Shown here piece after piece: positions 1-11,822 of a stretch of DNA of 29,186 nt. Origin of the DNA: Saccoglossus kowalevskii (lineage: Eukaryota; Hemichordata; Enteropneusta; Harrimaniidae); NCBI RefSeq assembly GCF_000003605.2, contig NW_003148279.1, positions 58,390-87,575 of the forward strand. Direction: 5' to 3'. Under the pieces are notes generated by a model. It searched no databases, had not been told where the DNA came from, and saw only the letters and a program-made list of their open reading frames with translations. A program made the translations under genes and the position numbers. The first letter of the stretch is position 1; each line of letters opens with the position of its first letter.

Positions 1-723
1 GCTACTGATAACACATCCTAACATTGCTTTGTCTGAGTTAATCTTTGAAACTTATAGGCACACAGATTAAACCTGTGTTGTTGATTTTGGAAAACACTAC
101 TGAAGCTGCCTTGCTTCCCTTCAGAAGATCAACATTTTAACCAACTTACATGACATTCTAGGTTACGTTGACTTTATCAGATGAAAGTTTATAGTGCATT
201 TCATCAATTAATAAATAAATGTGAAAATCGTAATTTTCAACACAAATAATAGTCTCGCTACCTTAACTGAGCTTCCTCACCAATCACTCTCATATAAATG
301 AAGATTACATGTAGGCCAATCAAACGTGTACTTTTATTATTTTTAAGAAATATTTTGCAAATGTGTTTTATATTTTTATTTTACGATTTTTCATTTGTTG
401 TATAGATGTTATTTGTGAGTGTACATGTGACACATCCATTTGGTTAATCATTAGGGCATATTTTAATATGCACTGTCATGTCCATGATTGTCACTAGGTA
501 ACCTAACATGAGTTCTTATCACACGGTACACGCACACAATTTATCGAATGATGCATTAAGCATAAATATTTTAGTGTTTCTAAATCAGTACACATTGCAT
601 AACGCTTTGGGGGTGAATACACATGTTGGATGGAGTAGCAACAAACTGAACTGCATGGCAAATGTATAAAAATAGTACATTACACAATTTTATATAAATA
701 TTCATGAAATGCTCATTTATATA

Positions 724-748
724 TATAATATAATATAATATAATATAA
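724..748. repeat. (TATAA)5 microsatellite
   Basis: Five perfect TATAA pentamers in a row, inside a longer AT-only stretch. It lies about 25 bases before a separate trinucleotide repeat. Simple-sequence DNA with no visible function. Confidence 0.9.
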
Positions 749-773
749 TGGTGTATGTGTAATTAATACAATA

Positions 774-794
774 AATAATAATAATAATAATAAT
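774..794. repeat. (AAT)7 microsatellite
   Basis: Seven perfect AAT units. It sits just beyond the minus-strand poly(A) signal at 797-802, so it would fall around or just past the cleavage site of the minus-strand gene ending at 841. A TTATT-rich tail can also mark the 3' end of a LINE or SINE, but no element body is recognisable on either side. Confidence 0.9.
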
Positions 795-796
795 AG

Positions 797-802
797 TTTA
801 TT
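797..802 (-). terminator. Candidate poly(A) signal AATAAA
   Basis: TTTATT on the plus strand reads AATAAA on the minus strand. It begins about 38 bases after the TGA that closes the reading frame at 841, a normal spacing for a short 3' UTR, and this supports the exon call at 841-1062. Confidence 0.45.
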
Positions 803-840
803 GACATCATATTTTCACAATATACTGTCACTAAATACTA

Positions 841-1062
841 TCAACAACATTGAAAATAAACTGTACATAGTTTGTCAAAGCTATTATAAGCTTTATTGCC
901 TATAGGGCATTTGGTAAGTGTACATTCTTGACTAAGTTTATCAAACTCTGGAAATGTAATTTTGTGAAAGAAATGTTGTATGCTGTAATCTCCGCATTTT
1001 AGCAATTCATAATGTGACGGTTTTGTTGTCAATTTATTTCTATAACACACACTGCAGATTTG
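841..1062 (-). CDS. Putative last coding exon, Cys-rich protein of unknown family
   Basis: A 222-base stretch reads as 73 residues plus TGA on the minus strand. It is bounded upstream by a strong acceptor-like sequence: a pyrimidine run covering about 1064-1079 that ends in TTATTAG, and the frame is open in phase 0 from the first base after it. The peptide begins QICSVCYRNK and ends KLCTVYFQCC. It has eight cysteines, including a CxxC at its start and a CC at its end, which suggests a secreted or luminal disulfide-bonded tail or a small metal site. I do not recognise the family. An AATAAA signal follows within 40 bases. Upstream exons were not identified; they should lie at higher coordinates. 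In DNA this AT-rich, an open frame of this length can arise by chance, so the call rests on the combination of acceptor, phase, stop and poly(A) signal. Confidence 0.5.
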   Translation of the reverse strand, partial: QICSVCYRNKLTTKPSHYELLKCGDYSIQHFFHKITFPEFDKLSQECTLTKCPIGNKAYNSFDKLCTVYFQCC

Positions 1063-2470
1063 CTAATAAGGAGAGAAATGCTTGTAACGCCCTTATTTAT
1101 TACTTTAAACAATTAAATATATAATATATTTCTATTATTTACAGTGTGGTCAAATCTTGTATGTTACTGGTTTATATGTTCATAATGCCGACAATTAAAT
1201 TATTTTAGTGTACAATTCTAGTATTTGTAATCTAAATAACCAAATATACAATTGATGTAAGACTCATTATGCAAATAGTTTGGAACAGAGGCTGATTATT
1301 ATATTATTAAGTAGTAAACAACTAAACTATATTCAACTTGTATTGCACCCAGAGTTAAAGAAACAATGTAGATATTTTGGATGTGCAATGTGAGTTCACC
1401 TACGTACAGGTAATTTGAAACCAAAGATTTGTAGCATTGGTATTAATTAGTGAAAAAACATATTGTTTTTTCATAAATTATTAATGGATTCGTTAATGAA
1501 ATCGTTTAGGAAGTCAAGATGTAATATTCATTGCCTTTTTAAGTTTGGTGAAAAGTACGGAAAATACTATGGTTGCATGACCTAAGCGTCTTATTTTTTA
1601 TTTGTTTGTGTTTTCATCCCTGTTATGCTTGCTTGACTCTGACATATATGGCATATATGACACTTCAAAGGTTCCTTTTTCACTTCACAAGTTTTCAACA
1701 TTGAAACATTTGCTTAACTTATTATAATGGAAATAATTACATCAGTGATGAGTTTCACCGACCTATGGTGTAAATATCATCACGTCAAAGTCCCAAAAAT
1801 AGATATCATTTTTATAATATATTATTACTGACTATTTGTTTAAACATTTACATTGCGCTGGATGCAGTCCCAGTAAAAAAAATTGCTAAATCGATTGTGT
1901 ATTTAATTAAAGATTGGCGTCGTGTCGGACAAGACTGGTACAATTATTAATAAATAGCCCCAGGCATATTTTTATTAAAATGGTAGCTTATTTATATGTT
2001 TATTTTTATGGAATGTCAATATATATATCATTACATTGTGTTGATCTGAGTGGCAATTGAAAAAAATCAATCTGGTAATAGAAATGACCCTGAAGCGTAA
2101 TATAAGTCGAAGCCACAGTCCCTCAATTGAACGCCATCATCATACGCATTTTGTTATATGTATATGACCACATAATAGAAAATAGCCTAATTCTAAAATT
2201 TGCTTTCCTTCACCTGCATTTAAAAACTGTAGCTTGATTATATAACACAAATGTATGTAAGCCATCAAAAATCACTCTCATTTAGAAGCTTACTTTTAAA
2301 AGATAATCAACATGAATATTCAACTCCACTGATAAAAATTTAAATCCGTAAAAAAGGAAATCTGTCTATACATATTGTCAAATATATCAACACATTTCAA
2401 TTGCTATAATTCATGGCCAGCATATGCATAGATATACATAATTTAGAAATCATTCCATCAGAACACAATT
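1063..2470. other. AT-rich stretch, no gene recognised
   Basis: Presumed intron or intergenic DNA. Both strands are full of stops, apart from short open frames of chance length. If the 841-1062 exon is real, part of this is its upstream intron. Confidence 0.5.
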
Positions 2471-2596
2471 ATGGACGGATTTATTCGTCTATTTGGGCAC
2501 GCTAATTTACAAGTTATTCTGATAATTTGCTGTGTTGTACATTTTCCGATTGAAGGAAAACTGTATTACAAGACGCACGGGAAGTTGGGAGTGTAG
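2471..2596 (+). CDS. Small ORF, 41 aa, signal-peptide-like
   Basis: This short frame has a good translation start context, with A at -3 and G at +4. The product begins MDGFIRLFGH, runs into a hydrophobic core (about residues 13-25, with LQVILIICCVVHF), and then reaches a small polar segment near PIEG. That layout resembles a secretory signal peptide with a possible cleavage point near residue 29, leaving a basic tail of about 12 residues. No family is recognised. A GTAAGA donor-like site lies downstream at 2679, but the frame closes at 2594-2596, before it. It could be a first coding exon, a stand-alone micropeptide or chance; AT-rich DNA easily produces hydrophobic frames. Confidence 0.2.
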   Translation: MDGFIRLFGHANLQVILIICCVVHFPIEGKLYYKTHGKLGV

Positions 2597-2808
2597 AAAG
2601 TAGAATTATATGAAAACCGTGACCCATATTGCCTATTCAATTCGCTAGCTATGTACATAGTGCGGGCGGGCGACAGCGGTAAGACCGTTCGATATAATTA
2701 TATTGTTCGATAAATATCATCGATATGTACCCATATAGAACACATGTTACAACTAATAATGCAATATACCTTGTTGAGCGGAAAACATTACAGTTGTTGT
2801 ACAGTAAC

Positions 2809-2915
2809 ATATGACGTTTTTGACCGCTGAGAAGTCAATAAGCAAATATATTGACCGTCAAATGCGCGAATCTGATTTACTGATAGGTGTATGCGGTATT
2901 ATAATAAATAATGAA
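2809..2915 (+). repeat. Dispersed repeat, copy A
   Basis: About 107 bases match the stretch at 9511-9615 at roughly three-quarters identity, in the same orientation. The most conserved core is CAAATGCGCGAATCTGATT, near the middle. Two distant copies in one window point to an interspersed, probably transposon-derived, family. No coding potential or terminal repeat is visible. Confidence 0.75.
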
Positions 2916-4200
2916 CCACGTCTTTGTTTATATAGCTACCGGCATTTTTTTCGTGTAATCGTTAATTTGTGATCTATGTAATTTCAAGAGAATCGAGGAT
3001 TTATTTTTGCAGAGTTCGCCGATTTTAACAACATTTGCCTTATTTTAATTTTTATTGACTTTTGACATATTCAAATTCGAATTCCTGTGTTTGTTAATAG
3101 AAGGTCTTTTATGTCAATTAGAACGAGTATATTATACTTGTTTTAAAAAATAGGATTTCTGGTAGATTATATCGTTGCTTGAAACTCGTTTATTATGGGA
3201 CTAACACAATTAAAACAATCACGTCTTGTAATTTAAGTGAGTTGCTTTGTTGTTTGAAAAATGTTATCATTCCCTATTCAAGTGTAAATAACCAGAATAT
3301 CAAATAAATTAAATTATGTTAATGACATTCATGAAGTATAATTCGTGGTTGATTGGTTGATTAAGGGTAATATAATTATGATATAAAATATAAATGCACC
3401 ATTTGAATGAATATGTAATGTTGATTGAAGTGTACGTATTTATTGGTATTTTTGAAAATAAAAATGAATGGCGCCTTAGTTTATCAAATAAATTGCCACA
3501 TATACACCTATACAATATTAGACATGTGCGTGACTCATGTTTCATTAATAACATAACACTGCTGCTAGCCTTATTTAGTGACAACTAAATTTGTAAGTGC
3601 GGGAAAAGTCTTGCTGCAGATATTAACACATATACGTACATTTGATGTTATTTCCAACACCCGATGAGTAAACATTGATTAACTGTGATTGTGTGATTAT
3701 GTTGTAAAGTTTATTATCCTGCGAAAGATTAATAATCTCGGATTGTCAGGAGTTAATATCCATTATATATCTATCCGTTCTCTTACTGAACTGTAATTGC
3801 GTTCTGCAAGTACCTGATACGATCAGGAAGGCACTGTGATGAAGCCGCATACGTGCGTCATACATCAAACATTCCTCTTTGAGAGATTTCCGATAGTTTT
3901 GCGTCTAATAATATTGTTTTCGCCCGTGTAAACAGTGGCCTGAAGGAACCATTTAATCATATTAAGCAGATATAAAAGCACTGGGTATAAAATTGGCAAC
4001 GGATTTAGTTAGATAAGTGTCCTAGCTGCAATTTTTGGGAAAACAATTTCATTTCAAATTATATCATGCCACATCTATATGCACAGTGGGGACAGTCTAA
4101 AGTTCTTCTTGTGACGTAACTGATATTGTACATTTAGAATGACATAACGGCGATATCAGACACACGGTGTAATTCTGAAATTCGAGAGACATGTTATTGT

Positions 4201-4222
4201 AGGGCTACAATAGGGCTACAAT
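4201..4222. repeat. 11-bp tandem duplication
   Basis: AGGGCTACAAT occurs twice with no spacer and no mismatch. Probably replication slippage or a small target duplication. Confidence 0.9.
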
Positions 4223-5585
4223 ACATTGGTTTTTGGTATTATACAAATCCATCTGTAAATAAGTTTTTTTCTTTAATGTCATGTAATTCATTTGAAATTA
4301 TTAGTAACTTAACTGTTTTTATACAAAATGCATTTAAGTTGAGACAAGATGTACTTGACCTTTGATCAAAGATTTGTTGTATCAGTATTGTAATAAGCAA
4401 TTATATATATATTAATACATTGTAAAATGCGAAGTGGATGCGATATGTAAACATTTATCGAACAATGGAGAAAACTATAGGATTATTGTTAGCCTTGCAT
4501 TAGTTACCGTGTATGTCAATTACTAAATATTTTAACCTATTAGTAGTTAGTAGTATCTATCGAAACATTAACTCTCACTGTGGTTGTCAATGTTTCTCAA
4601 ATCAGCTGCAACGTTTAATAGATATCCAAAGTTTTGTAACATTTATGTAAGTCTGTAATGACGCGTACCAACGAGTATGTTTTGTGCACTGTGCTATATT
4701 AAATAAATGAATTAGTAAATGTGTGCATTTTGCGTGCAAATGTTAAAATAACAATAATCGATTGTGTGCTCATCTCTAACGCAATGAAATAAGATGTATG
4801 TTCACGACTGTAGATATTTATACATATGTGCCCATTCTAGCCTATTCACTTTATTGCAATTTAGAGGCAATGTTATTTGTGAATGTATAAGCATGTACAA
4901 TGATCACCATACCATCGTGCTAGCTATGTGTCAGGAAATTTAAGTTATTTATAATATACAACATTTCAAATAACCGGAAATATTCACATAGTGAATGATA
5001 TATACCGGCATATAGATTGCAAATTGTGTTTTTATATTTGTATCCATGGCAGTATTAAACGCTACATCGCTAGTAATTGATTTTACATTCCTGCGGATAC
5101 TAATCTTCTTTGTAGTGTAATACATATCCTGCTGTAGGCGAGCTGTTAACAAACAACTGAACGTTGACCCCTTACGTTTGTTAAAACAGCTTTAGTCGAA
5201 ATTAGATCGTTCTAGCATTGTTTAGTTGATCTCAGGCAGGTTTTTAATTTATACTAGCCGCACCAATGAGATTATCAGATAATGTGTAGGCCCATGTTGA
5301 TTCATTCACAGCCGTAAGGATAATATATTTAACGATGTTCTCTGTGATACTGTAATTACCTGTGATTATCTAAGTGAATCAGCAACACAGAATATGACAC
5401 AGTGCCATGTCAATAAGTTGTATCAATCAGACAAGCATCATATATAAGAGCCATGAATTATGTAACAAACATGTTACTAATGTTACTGTCACGAAGTGTC
5501 CCAGAATGCAAAGTACGTCTCACGTGACCTGATAGGTCGTAACACAATGGGCGAAGGTGTCAAACTCATCAATTTCTTCAGACTT

Positions 5586-5777
5586 TCATTGCCGACCATT
5601 GGAACAGTCCACGCTAATAAGGGTTAATACAGGCATGGGTAGATGATTAATTAGAATAAAACAAACTAAACCAAAACCGATTATGAAAATAACCCCTTGA
5701 CAGTTACCACTACGTACCATGTATATAATTAGGGAACACCAGCTCAATATATTGAGAATTTGTAAATATTTGGCCAT
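5586..5777 (-). CDS. Small hydrophobic ORF, 63 aa, weak candidate
   Basis: The frame starts at a true ATG in good context (AAATGG) and codes for a mostly hydrophobic 63-residue peptide. It has two possible membrane segments, around residues 6-20 and 28-45, and a polar Cys-containing end. No family is recognised, no promoter or poly(A) signal is convincing, and AT-rich DNA produces such peptides by chance. Listed only as a weak candidate. Confidence 0.1.
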   Translation of the reverse strand: MAKYLQILNILSWCSLIIYMVRSGNCQGVIFIIGFGLVCFILINHLPMPVLTLISVDCSNGRQ

Positions 5778-8762
5778 TTATTTATTAAACTATAGAAGTG
5801 ATGCTTTCTGTTAGTTTAAATTTATACGCAGAGGCATTTCCTACTGTTTATTTGTAAAAAAATATTCTGTGCAAGAGAATGGAACAAATAATGGTCAGGA
5901 AACAAACATTAAAAATCTCAACGATCAACAATTGTGTTGCCTTGGATGACCTCCATGGAGCAGTTGCATGCGACTTAAAATATCATCTACCATGATAAAT
6001 ATTCAGAGCTAAACGTGGATCAGCAACAACAATGCAACAATGACTTCACGAAAGTTATATCTAATCTAGCATGTTCTTCAACTGGGTTCATAATTATCAA
6101 ATTGTGATTCCAGTTAACATATAGAGATTCTGAGAGCATTGGTCTACATGATATTATCTTTTAAATGGTATCATGTGAAATAATCAGATCATTAACATGG
6201 AAATAATTGATACTGTCTAGACTAATGTTATGTTGTGCTTGTTTATAGTTGAACACTTTTAAAGAGATTGTAGTATCTTTGTATTTTTTTTCCAATTAGT
6301 AAGTATTCTGCTGACATAAATAGCATAAATGTCTTTGTGATAAAGTGATAATGGCTTGACAGAATTGAAAAGTATGTATGTTGAAATGTCAGCAATTCTA
6401 TATTATGAAGTTTTGAATCAATTACTGAAAACCCAAATACATTTTCAAGTCACAAGTCTTTCAAGTACAGGAGAAAAAAGGTTTGTATGTGATGTATGTG
6501 ATAACAACCACAACAGTTTTTGAATTGATTAGATTATAACGAGTTAGCTCAGGTTTATTTTACAAACGATATTTTAAGCAGAGACTCGATCGCAATGTAG
6601 TACATTGTAATATCATAAAAGTCAGACAGACAAAATGTTTTTGCAAACTCTTCTTTCAGTTAGTTCATAAAAACCCATAAAAGAACAAGATATATCCCAG
6701 TTGTATCAGATTTTGGTTTAAGCTACCTCATAGATGCGGTACTACAATTGCACTTCGAGGACAGACCGAATTTCTGGGTGGAGTTGTAATTATTCGTGGC
6801 TAGTTAAACACATATTTGTTTGGTGAGTTTTAGAGCCTATTCCTATATAATATGAGAACTCGCCACTTCTGATAGATCGTACTTTGAAATCATACACTTC
6901 AGAGTCACACACTTCATGCCTTGAAAAGCAAGCAAGGAGTATGTTTACCATCATATTACTGTTATTGCTTTAATCAAAAGTATTTCGTTGAACCTCAGAT
7001 ATCAATATTTGCAGAATTATTATGGAACAGAGACTAAAGGCAACATTGAAATCCCAAATACACTGATCAGCGCCAGCCAACAAGAAGACACATTGTTATC
7101 ACCACATGCTGTTATAATTAATACCGATGCATTTCCACAAATGATTCAAATAAATCTATCTATTAGTATATTATTTACCACAGACAGAATGCTCACAATA
7201 AATGGTATTAATACACGTGCATCGGATAATTGTGGTTGTCTCGCGTTTCAAAGTATTTCTTGGCTAAGGTGAATTCAACTCACCTGCAATGTTTCAACGA
7301 TATATTTGTTTGCTACATCAATAAAACATACACGTATAGAGCTCATTGCTTTGAAGCTCATACTACAAATCATTACATAGCTTTGATTCGAAAAAGATCC
7401 TTTGAAACTCTCAGCTTAGATAAATATTGTTGGACACGTGATGAAGTCAGCTTCATTTCTGTAAGATATATCAATCCAATCCAATCTATCATATCATGGA
7501 TGTTATCAAATATTCGTCAAATAAAACAGCTTAGGTAATGAAAGTATAAAAATAGCCAGTGATTGTAACCAAGCACTATATAGTCAATTCAGTATACGAT
7601 ATTGCGACACACACGTCGTAAAGTATTTTTTCGGGTATAAAATTTAAAAATATTTTTTTAACAATTATATTATAGCATATATTTCAGCAGTGCGTACTTC
7701 TGTGAGTTTTGTATGATCCAAAAATCCAAAATCGTAATTCAATACATGTAATAAGTTTCCCTATTTCATTAACTATTTTACATATATTCATTATTACCTT
7801 ATTTGCAGGTATAGTGTGGTCTGTTATTTAGCTATGTAGACAGATGGCATCAGACCGGAAATTACAGTGACCTATTATGTATTTTTGTATATATACCATA
7901 TGTGAAATAATTTAAGCGAACTGTGTTTTCGAAACTGGTAATGTATTTAGTGTTATATGTTAATTCACACAATAAGTGATTCTCGACATTGTGATTTATA
8001 AACACCTCATATTCCCCGGTGTTTTATTGTTGACATGCGTAGGAAATCTATAATTTCACATTTGGTGCTATTTTCGTATTGCATACAAAACTTGTAATAT
8101 ATGCAGTAACTAGTAGACGAGCTCCGAAGACACCTTAAGCATAAATATCTACAAGGGTTCAAGCGAAATAGACGTAATTCAGTCACAAGATCACGTTTGC
8201 GTTGATTAACAATATGCATGGAAAATAAATTACCCATGTATGCTTTAAACCAATCGTTCATCAAGGAGACATACAATGGTTTCCTTCTATGTAAACCTCA
8301 CCATATGGCCCTCAGTAAATAATGGAATTAATGGATTTTTCAATTCATGTCAATATGGTGCTAGAACGAAAAGGACGCACTATAGTGTCTTTGAATTGGG
8401 ATTATTATAGACAGGCATATGGTGAGCAAACGTCAATCGGATACATATAAGTATGATATTTACTGTGTTTATAAAATCATTCAAAATACCAATAGTAATA
8501 TTATATTGTGCAAATATCAATTCAAAGATAACGATGTGAGTTACAAAATAAATAATCTGCTTCATAATACTATTGTGAATTATCTACTCACAAGCTGTCT
8601 GATTCTTTATTACTAAAGCATGAATTTTGCACCCGTCTTACCAAGTATCATTAATTAAATAGGATTTCAGAAAAGTTTATTAACGCAAAACAAGTGCCAA
8701 TTCACAAGTACAACGTAACACAACTGTAAGGTAGACTGCATTGTAAAACCTCGTGATAGCAA

Positions 8763-8812
8763 TGAGAAAAAGATGTACGGACTTTGAGGCATACAGCCAA
8801 AAAGTGTATGTA
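8763..8812 (+). repeat. Isolated unit of the ~70-bp tandem repeat
   Basis: This stretch contains AAAGATGTACGGAC followed by a GGCATACAGCCAAAAAGTG-like block. The same order occurs at 9623-9670 and, more weakly, at 9834-9870. The preceding bases (about 8732-8762) resemble the tail of the same unit. It appears separated from the main array by about 800 bases of other repeat DNA. Confidence 0.65.
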
Positions 8813-8837
8813 TATATATATGTCGGAAACAGAAATA

Positions 8838-8934
8838 TTGACCCCGGCCAAGGTTAATATACAGATTTGCCGCCTCGATCAAAAATGCTCTCTGAGGGCC
8901 GACAAATATGTATATCGACCGAGGCTGGGGTCAT
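8838..8934. repeat. Foldback (hairpin) element, 32-bp inverted arms
   Basis: The left arm 8838-8869 and right arm 8903-8934 are inverted copies matching at 25 of 32 positions; each carries GACCCC near the outer edge and ATATACA near the inner edge. The middle continues the pairing loosely (CCGCCTC against GAGGGCCG), leaving a short A-rich loop. A ~97-base near-palindrome like this is typical of a non-autonomous DNA transposon remnant. Flanking target duplications are not clear. The overlapping open frames on both strands (8854-9082) are by-products of the palindrome. Confidence 0.75.
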
Positions 8935-9510
8935 TATTTGTATTATTATAGCGAATAAAACAATGCATCGAAAGATATCTCCTGTCCACGTTTTCAATGG
9001 CAACATGCAGAATGTTCTCCATTCACAAGAAGGTGTCATCATATTACACGTAGAATTGTTCGTATGTATTTATATTCCATAACTCCTTTCGAAATTACTG
9101 TTACATTTTTGGAAGTATCAACTTGATACGGACGACTGTCTTGACATTTCAGAAGCCGCGATGTTTATACATGTAATAACACTTGTAGTCATTTAGACTC
9201 TAATCGGACCTAAATAAAACACAATACTTTCAATGATTTAATGAAACCCACATGAATGTACCCACAACAAGTAATACAATTACTTTGATCAAATAAATAG
9301 AAGCACTAAACGTAGGTGTAAGACAAATCCTTGAATGCCTGACAAAACTCAAGTAATCAGCGCTAGCTACTGTACGCAGATGTTCGACCTGTTCATAAAT
9401 TACAGGTGATTCTCCGTATATATATATTATTATAGAAAACTCTGACAAACCTAAACGGCAAATCAGCATTTCTTAGATAGATCGTAACGTCTACGCATGC
9501 CCAAAAGCCG

Positions 9511-9615
9511 AATATTACGTCTTTGACCAAGGAGAAGTCAATACTCAAATATATCGATCGCCAAATGCGCGAATCTGATTGGCTGTTAGGGGTATGAGGT
9601 TTAATAATACACGGT
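9511..9615 (+). repeat. Dispersed repeat, copy B
   Basis: Partner of the repeat at 2809-2915, in the same orientation. It has the same order of blocks: an ACGT-TTTGACC start, then GAGAAGTCAATA, then the CAAATGCGCGAATCTGATT core followed by a GGTATGAGGT-like segment. It directly precedes the ~70-bp tandem array. No coding potential. Confidence 0.75.
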
Positions 9616-9622
9616 ATAATCC

Positions 9623-9925
9623 ATGAGAAAAGATGTACGGACCTCAAGGCACACAGCCACAAAGTGATGTCAATAGTACAGCAGATAATGAAAAAAGATG
9701 AATCTCAGTTAATAGAGCCAAGAAATGGTGTCACTATTACAAAACATAGTGACATTAATTAAAGCATGATTTATTGACCTTAATGCATATGGCCACGGAG
9801 AAATAACAGTATTTCAATACATAATAAAATCAGTGAGAGAAAAATGTATGGCCCTCAAGCCATGAACCCAATTGATGTATGTAGTACAATACATTGTAAA
9901 AATCATTGAAAAGGGTCTCATCATA
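9623..9925 (+). repeat. Degenerate ~70-bp tandem repeat array
   Basis: Successive segments starting near 9623, 9689, 9763, 9834 and 9907 repeat one worn theme: an A-rich GAGAAAA start, GATGTACGGCCCTCAAG or a variant, a CATANNGCCA block, then a GTANTACAATACATTNTAAAA-like tail. The best-matching pair is the first and fourth units. The period is about 70-73 bases. It resembles an old minisatellite, or the internal repeats of a mobile element. Open frames here are not conserved between units. Confidence 0.6.
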
Positions 9926-10394
9926 AGTTTCATTCGAAAATTGGAAATAACATATATACCCAATCATTTTGGACATGTGACCCAAGTGATATTTGAAAGT
10001 GTATGAATGAAGATTCAACGAATCATCTTATTCATGCTTTTGTAATATCCAGAATAGAATGTTTTCGTATGTAATAAGTATTGATTTGCCTACATGACTT
10101 ACAAGCCATATATATTAGCACTGGTATATATGCAATAGATTTATTCCACATTAAGATCGGCTTGTATGTTTGTATTTATTGTATATTGGAAAACTACTTT
10201 AGATTCATAATTATTTAATAGAAATTGACAACCAAGATTATGACAATATATATCGAATCAACATTGTCACACATATTGCCATAGCAGTAATATAGTTCAA
10301 TCCACAGTATTCAGCTTAAATTGTGAGCAATATTGTATTAGATATGCGAATGTCGGTAGACAAACAGAAAATACGCCGACGATAGTGTGGAGCG

Positions 10395-10687
10395 TCACAG
10401 CCAACATTTATCATGATAAATATGTACATTGGGTGAACAATTCTACAAACCGATCCATGTTATAAGACAATCATTCCATGTATCAATGACTAATTCATTA
10501 ACTCACTGTGCGTCCAGACACAACTAGAGATAATATATCATACATTTATTCAATTAGACATTCCTCGAATATTTGATGTCATGATCTGCCTTTGAAGAGA
10601 AACGTCAAATACATACTAAATTTCCCAATTGTCATACGTGATTGCTTTAAGTTTAGCGACATGTCTGTGGGTTGTCTGGCAGCTATT
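10395..10687 (+). repeat. Orphan tail of the large tandem unit (copy 0)
   Basis: About 290 bases align with the 3' part of the large unit (14602-14890, 17390-17640 and 19838-20105). Shared landmarks in order are CACAG-C-ACATTTA, ATCAATGACT, ATTCCTCGAATAT, a GTCAAAT...ATTTCCCA stretch, GTGATT and TTGTCTGGCA. The upstream promoter-like part is not clearly preserved, although a GTGAGC at about 10322 may be its remnant. Almost 2.7 kb of unrelated sequence separates it from copy 1. Confidence 0.7.
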
Positions 10688-11772
10688 CCTTCCCTAATGA
10701 TGTCGTAAATACTGTATAGCCATATATTACCGGATTTATTTATATACGTATTCATTAAAACATACATAACTCAAAGGAACTCTTGCTGCCGCTGTAATTA
10801 AACATACTATTTTGCTGAAATGACACCGTAAATGTGCCACTAAACCTAACTCTATTCACTGAATTCTTTTAGTTATACAAATGTATATTGGTTCTGAAAA
10901 TTGTTGCAATTAAAGTAATAATCATTTCCCAATACACACTGAACATTGCATACAAATACATCTACACTCGTAAAAATAATATGTAACAAATATGTAAAAC
11001 ACAATACAGTGCTCTACATTAAATGATCAAACAAAATATACATGTTACATAAATGTTCTATTAGTTTAAATCACGGGGTGGATAGGTGACGTATTAAAAC
11101 AGTGCAAGTTAGACATTGAGTATCAAAAATGCATACGAGGAATAATTGTTGGGTAAAGAAGAACAATGTACAGACAGGACATCGCTGAAACAATTGCACT
11201 GGTCACACTTTTACTCTTCCAGAACCCCTCTCACGAATTCAAATGTTTAACCCGGAATGCTCGACATAAAAAAATGTACCTACGTGACTAGAATAATTGT
11301 ATTTGATACAATATATCACCATGATTTTAATTCAATGTTCCATGTTTTTTTCACCGTGCAATGAATCAATGACAACGTATTAAATTTACTTTGAAAGCGT
11401 ACATAAGAACTATAGACACTGGTTATGGAATGAGCCGGGAGAGAGTGGGATATTGCTGCAAAGATTTGGTAAATTGGTGATTTTAAAATCAAAATCATAA
11501 AATCATCTTTATTGTCATGAAGTCTCTGGCTCTTAGAATGAAATGTGAGCCACAGATCAAGGTATGGAGCAGAATATGCAGAATAGTAGTCTCAATATTT
11601 ATAGAGACGTGAAATTTGACTTGTAGCTTTTGCTTTCAACTAATTGACATATTATATTCAACTTCAAATGAATTTAATAAATCAGCCAGCAAGAGTGGAC
11701 AATTGGTATCGATTGGAAACTTGACATAGATGTAGTCAATGTGAAATTATAATATACTGATGATGTTATATT

Positions 11773-11822
<50 letters not shown>

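Larger units (their letters stand above)
2916..8762. other. Long AT-rich region without a recognisable gene
   Basis: Nothing firm is seen in almost 6 kb. Open frames of 60-100 codons occur on both strands (for example 6988-7272 and 7230-7538 plus, 8007-8276 minus). They lack a recognised family, splice context or reliable start, and are about what chance gives at this base composition. An 11-base tandem duplication lies at 4201-4222. One hydrophobic small frame at 5586-5777 is listed separately. Confidence 0.5.

Noticed and set aside
6988-7538. Two overlapping plus-strand frames (6988-7272, 7230-7538)
   Set aside because: Different frames with no recognised domain; the first starts at TTG. 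No splice or promoter evidence joins them.
8007-8276. Minus-strand open frame of about 90 residues with a basic middle part
   Set aside because: Open for nearly 100 codons and looks a little protein-like, but no family, start context or splice site supports it. A few frames this long are expected by chance here.
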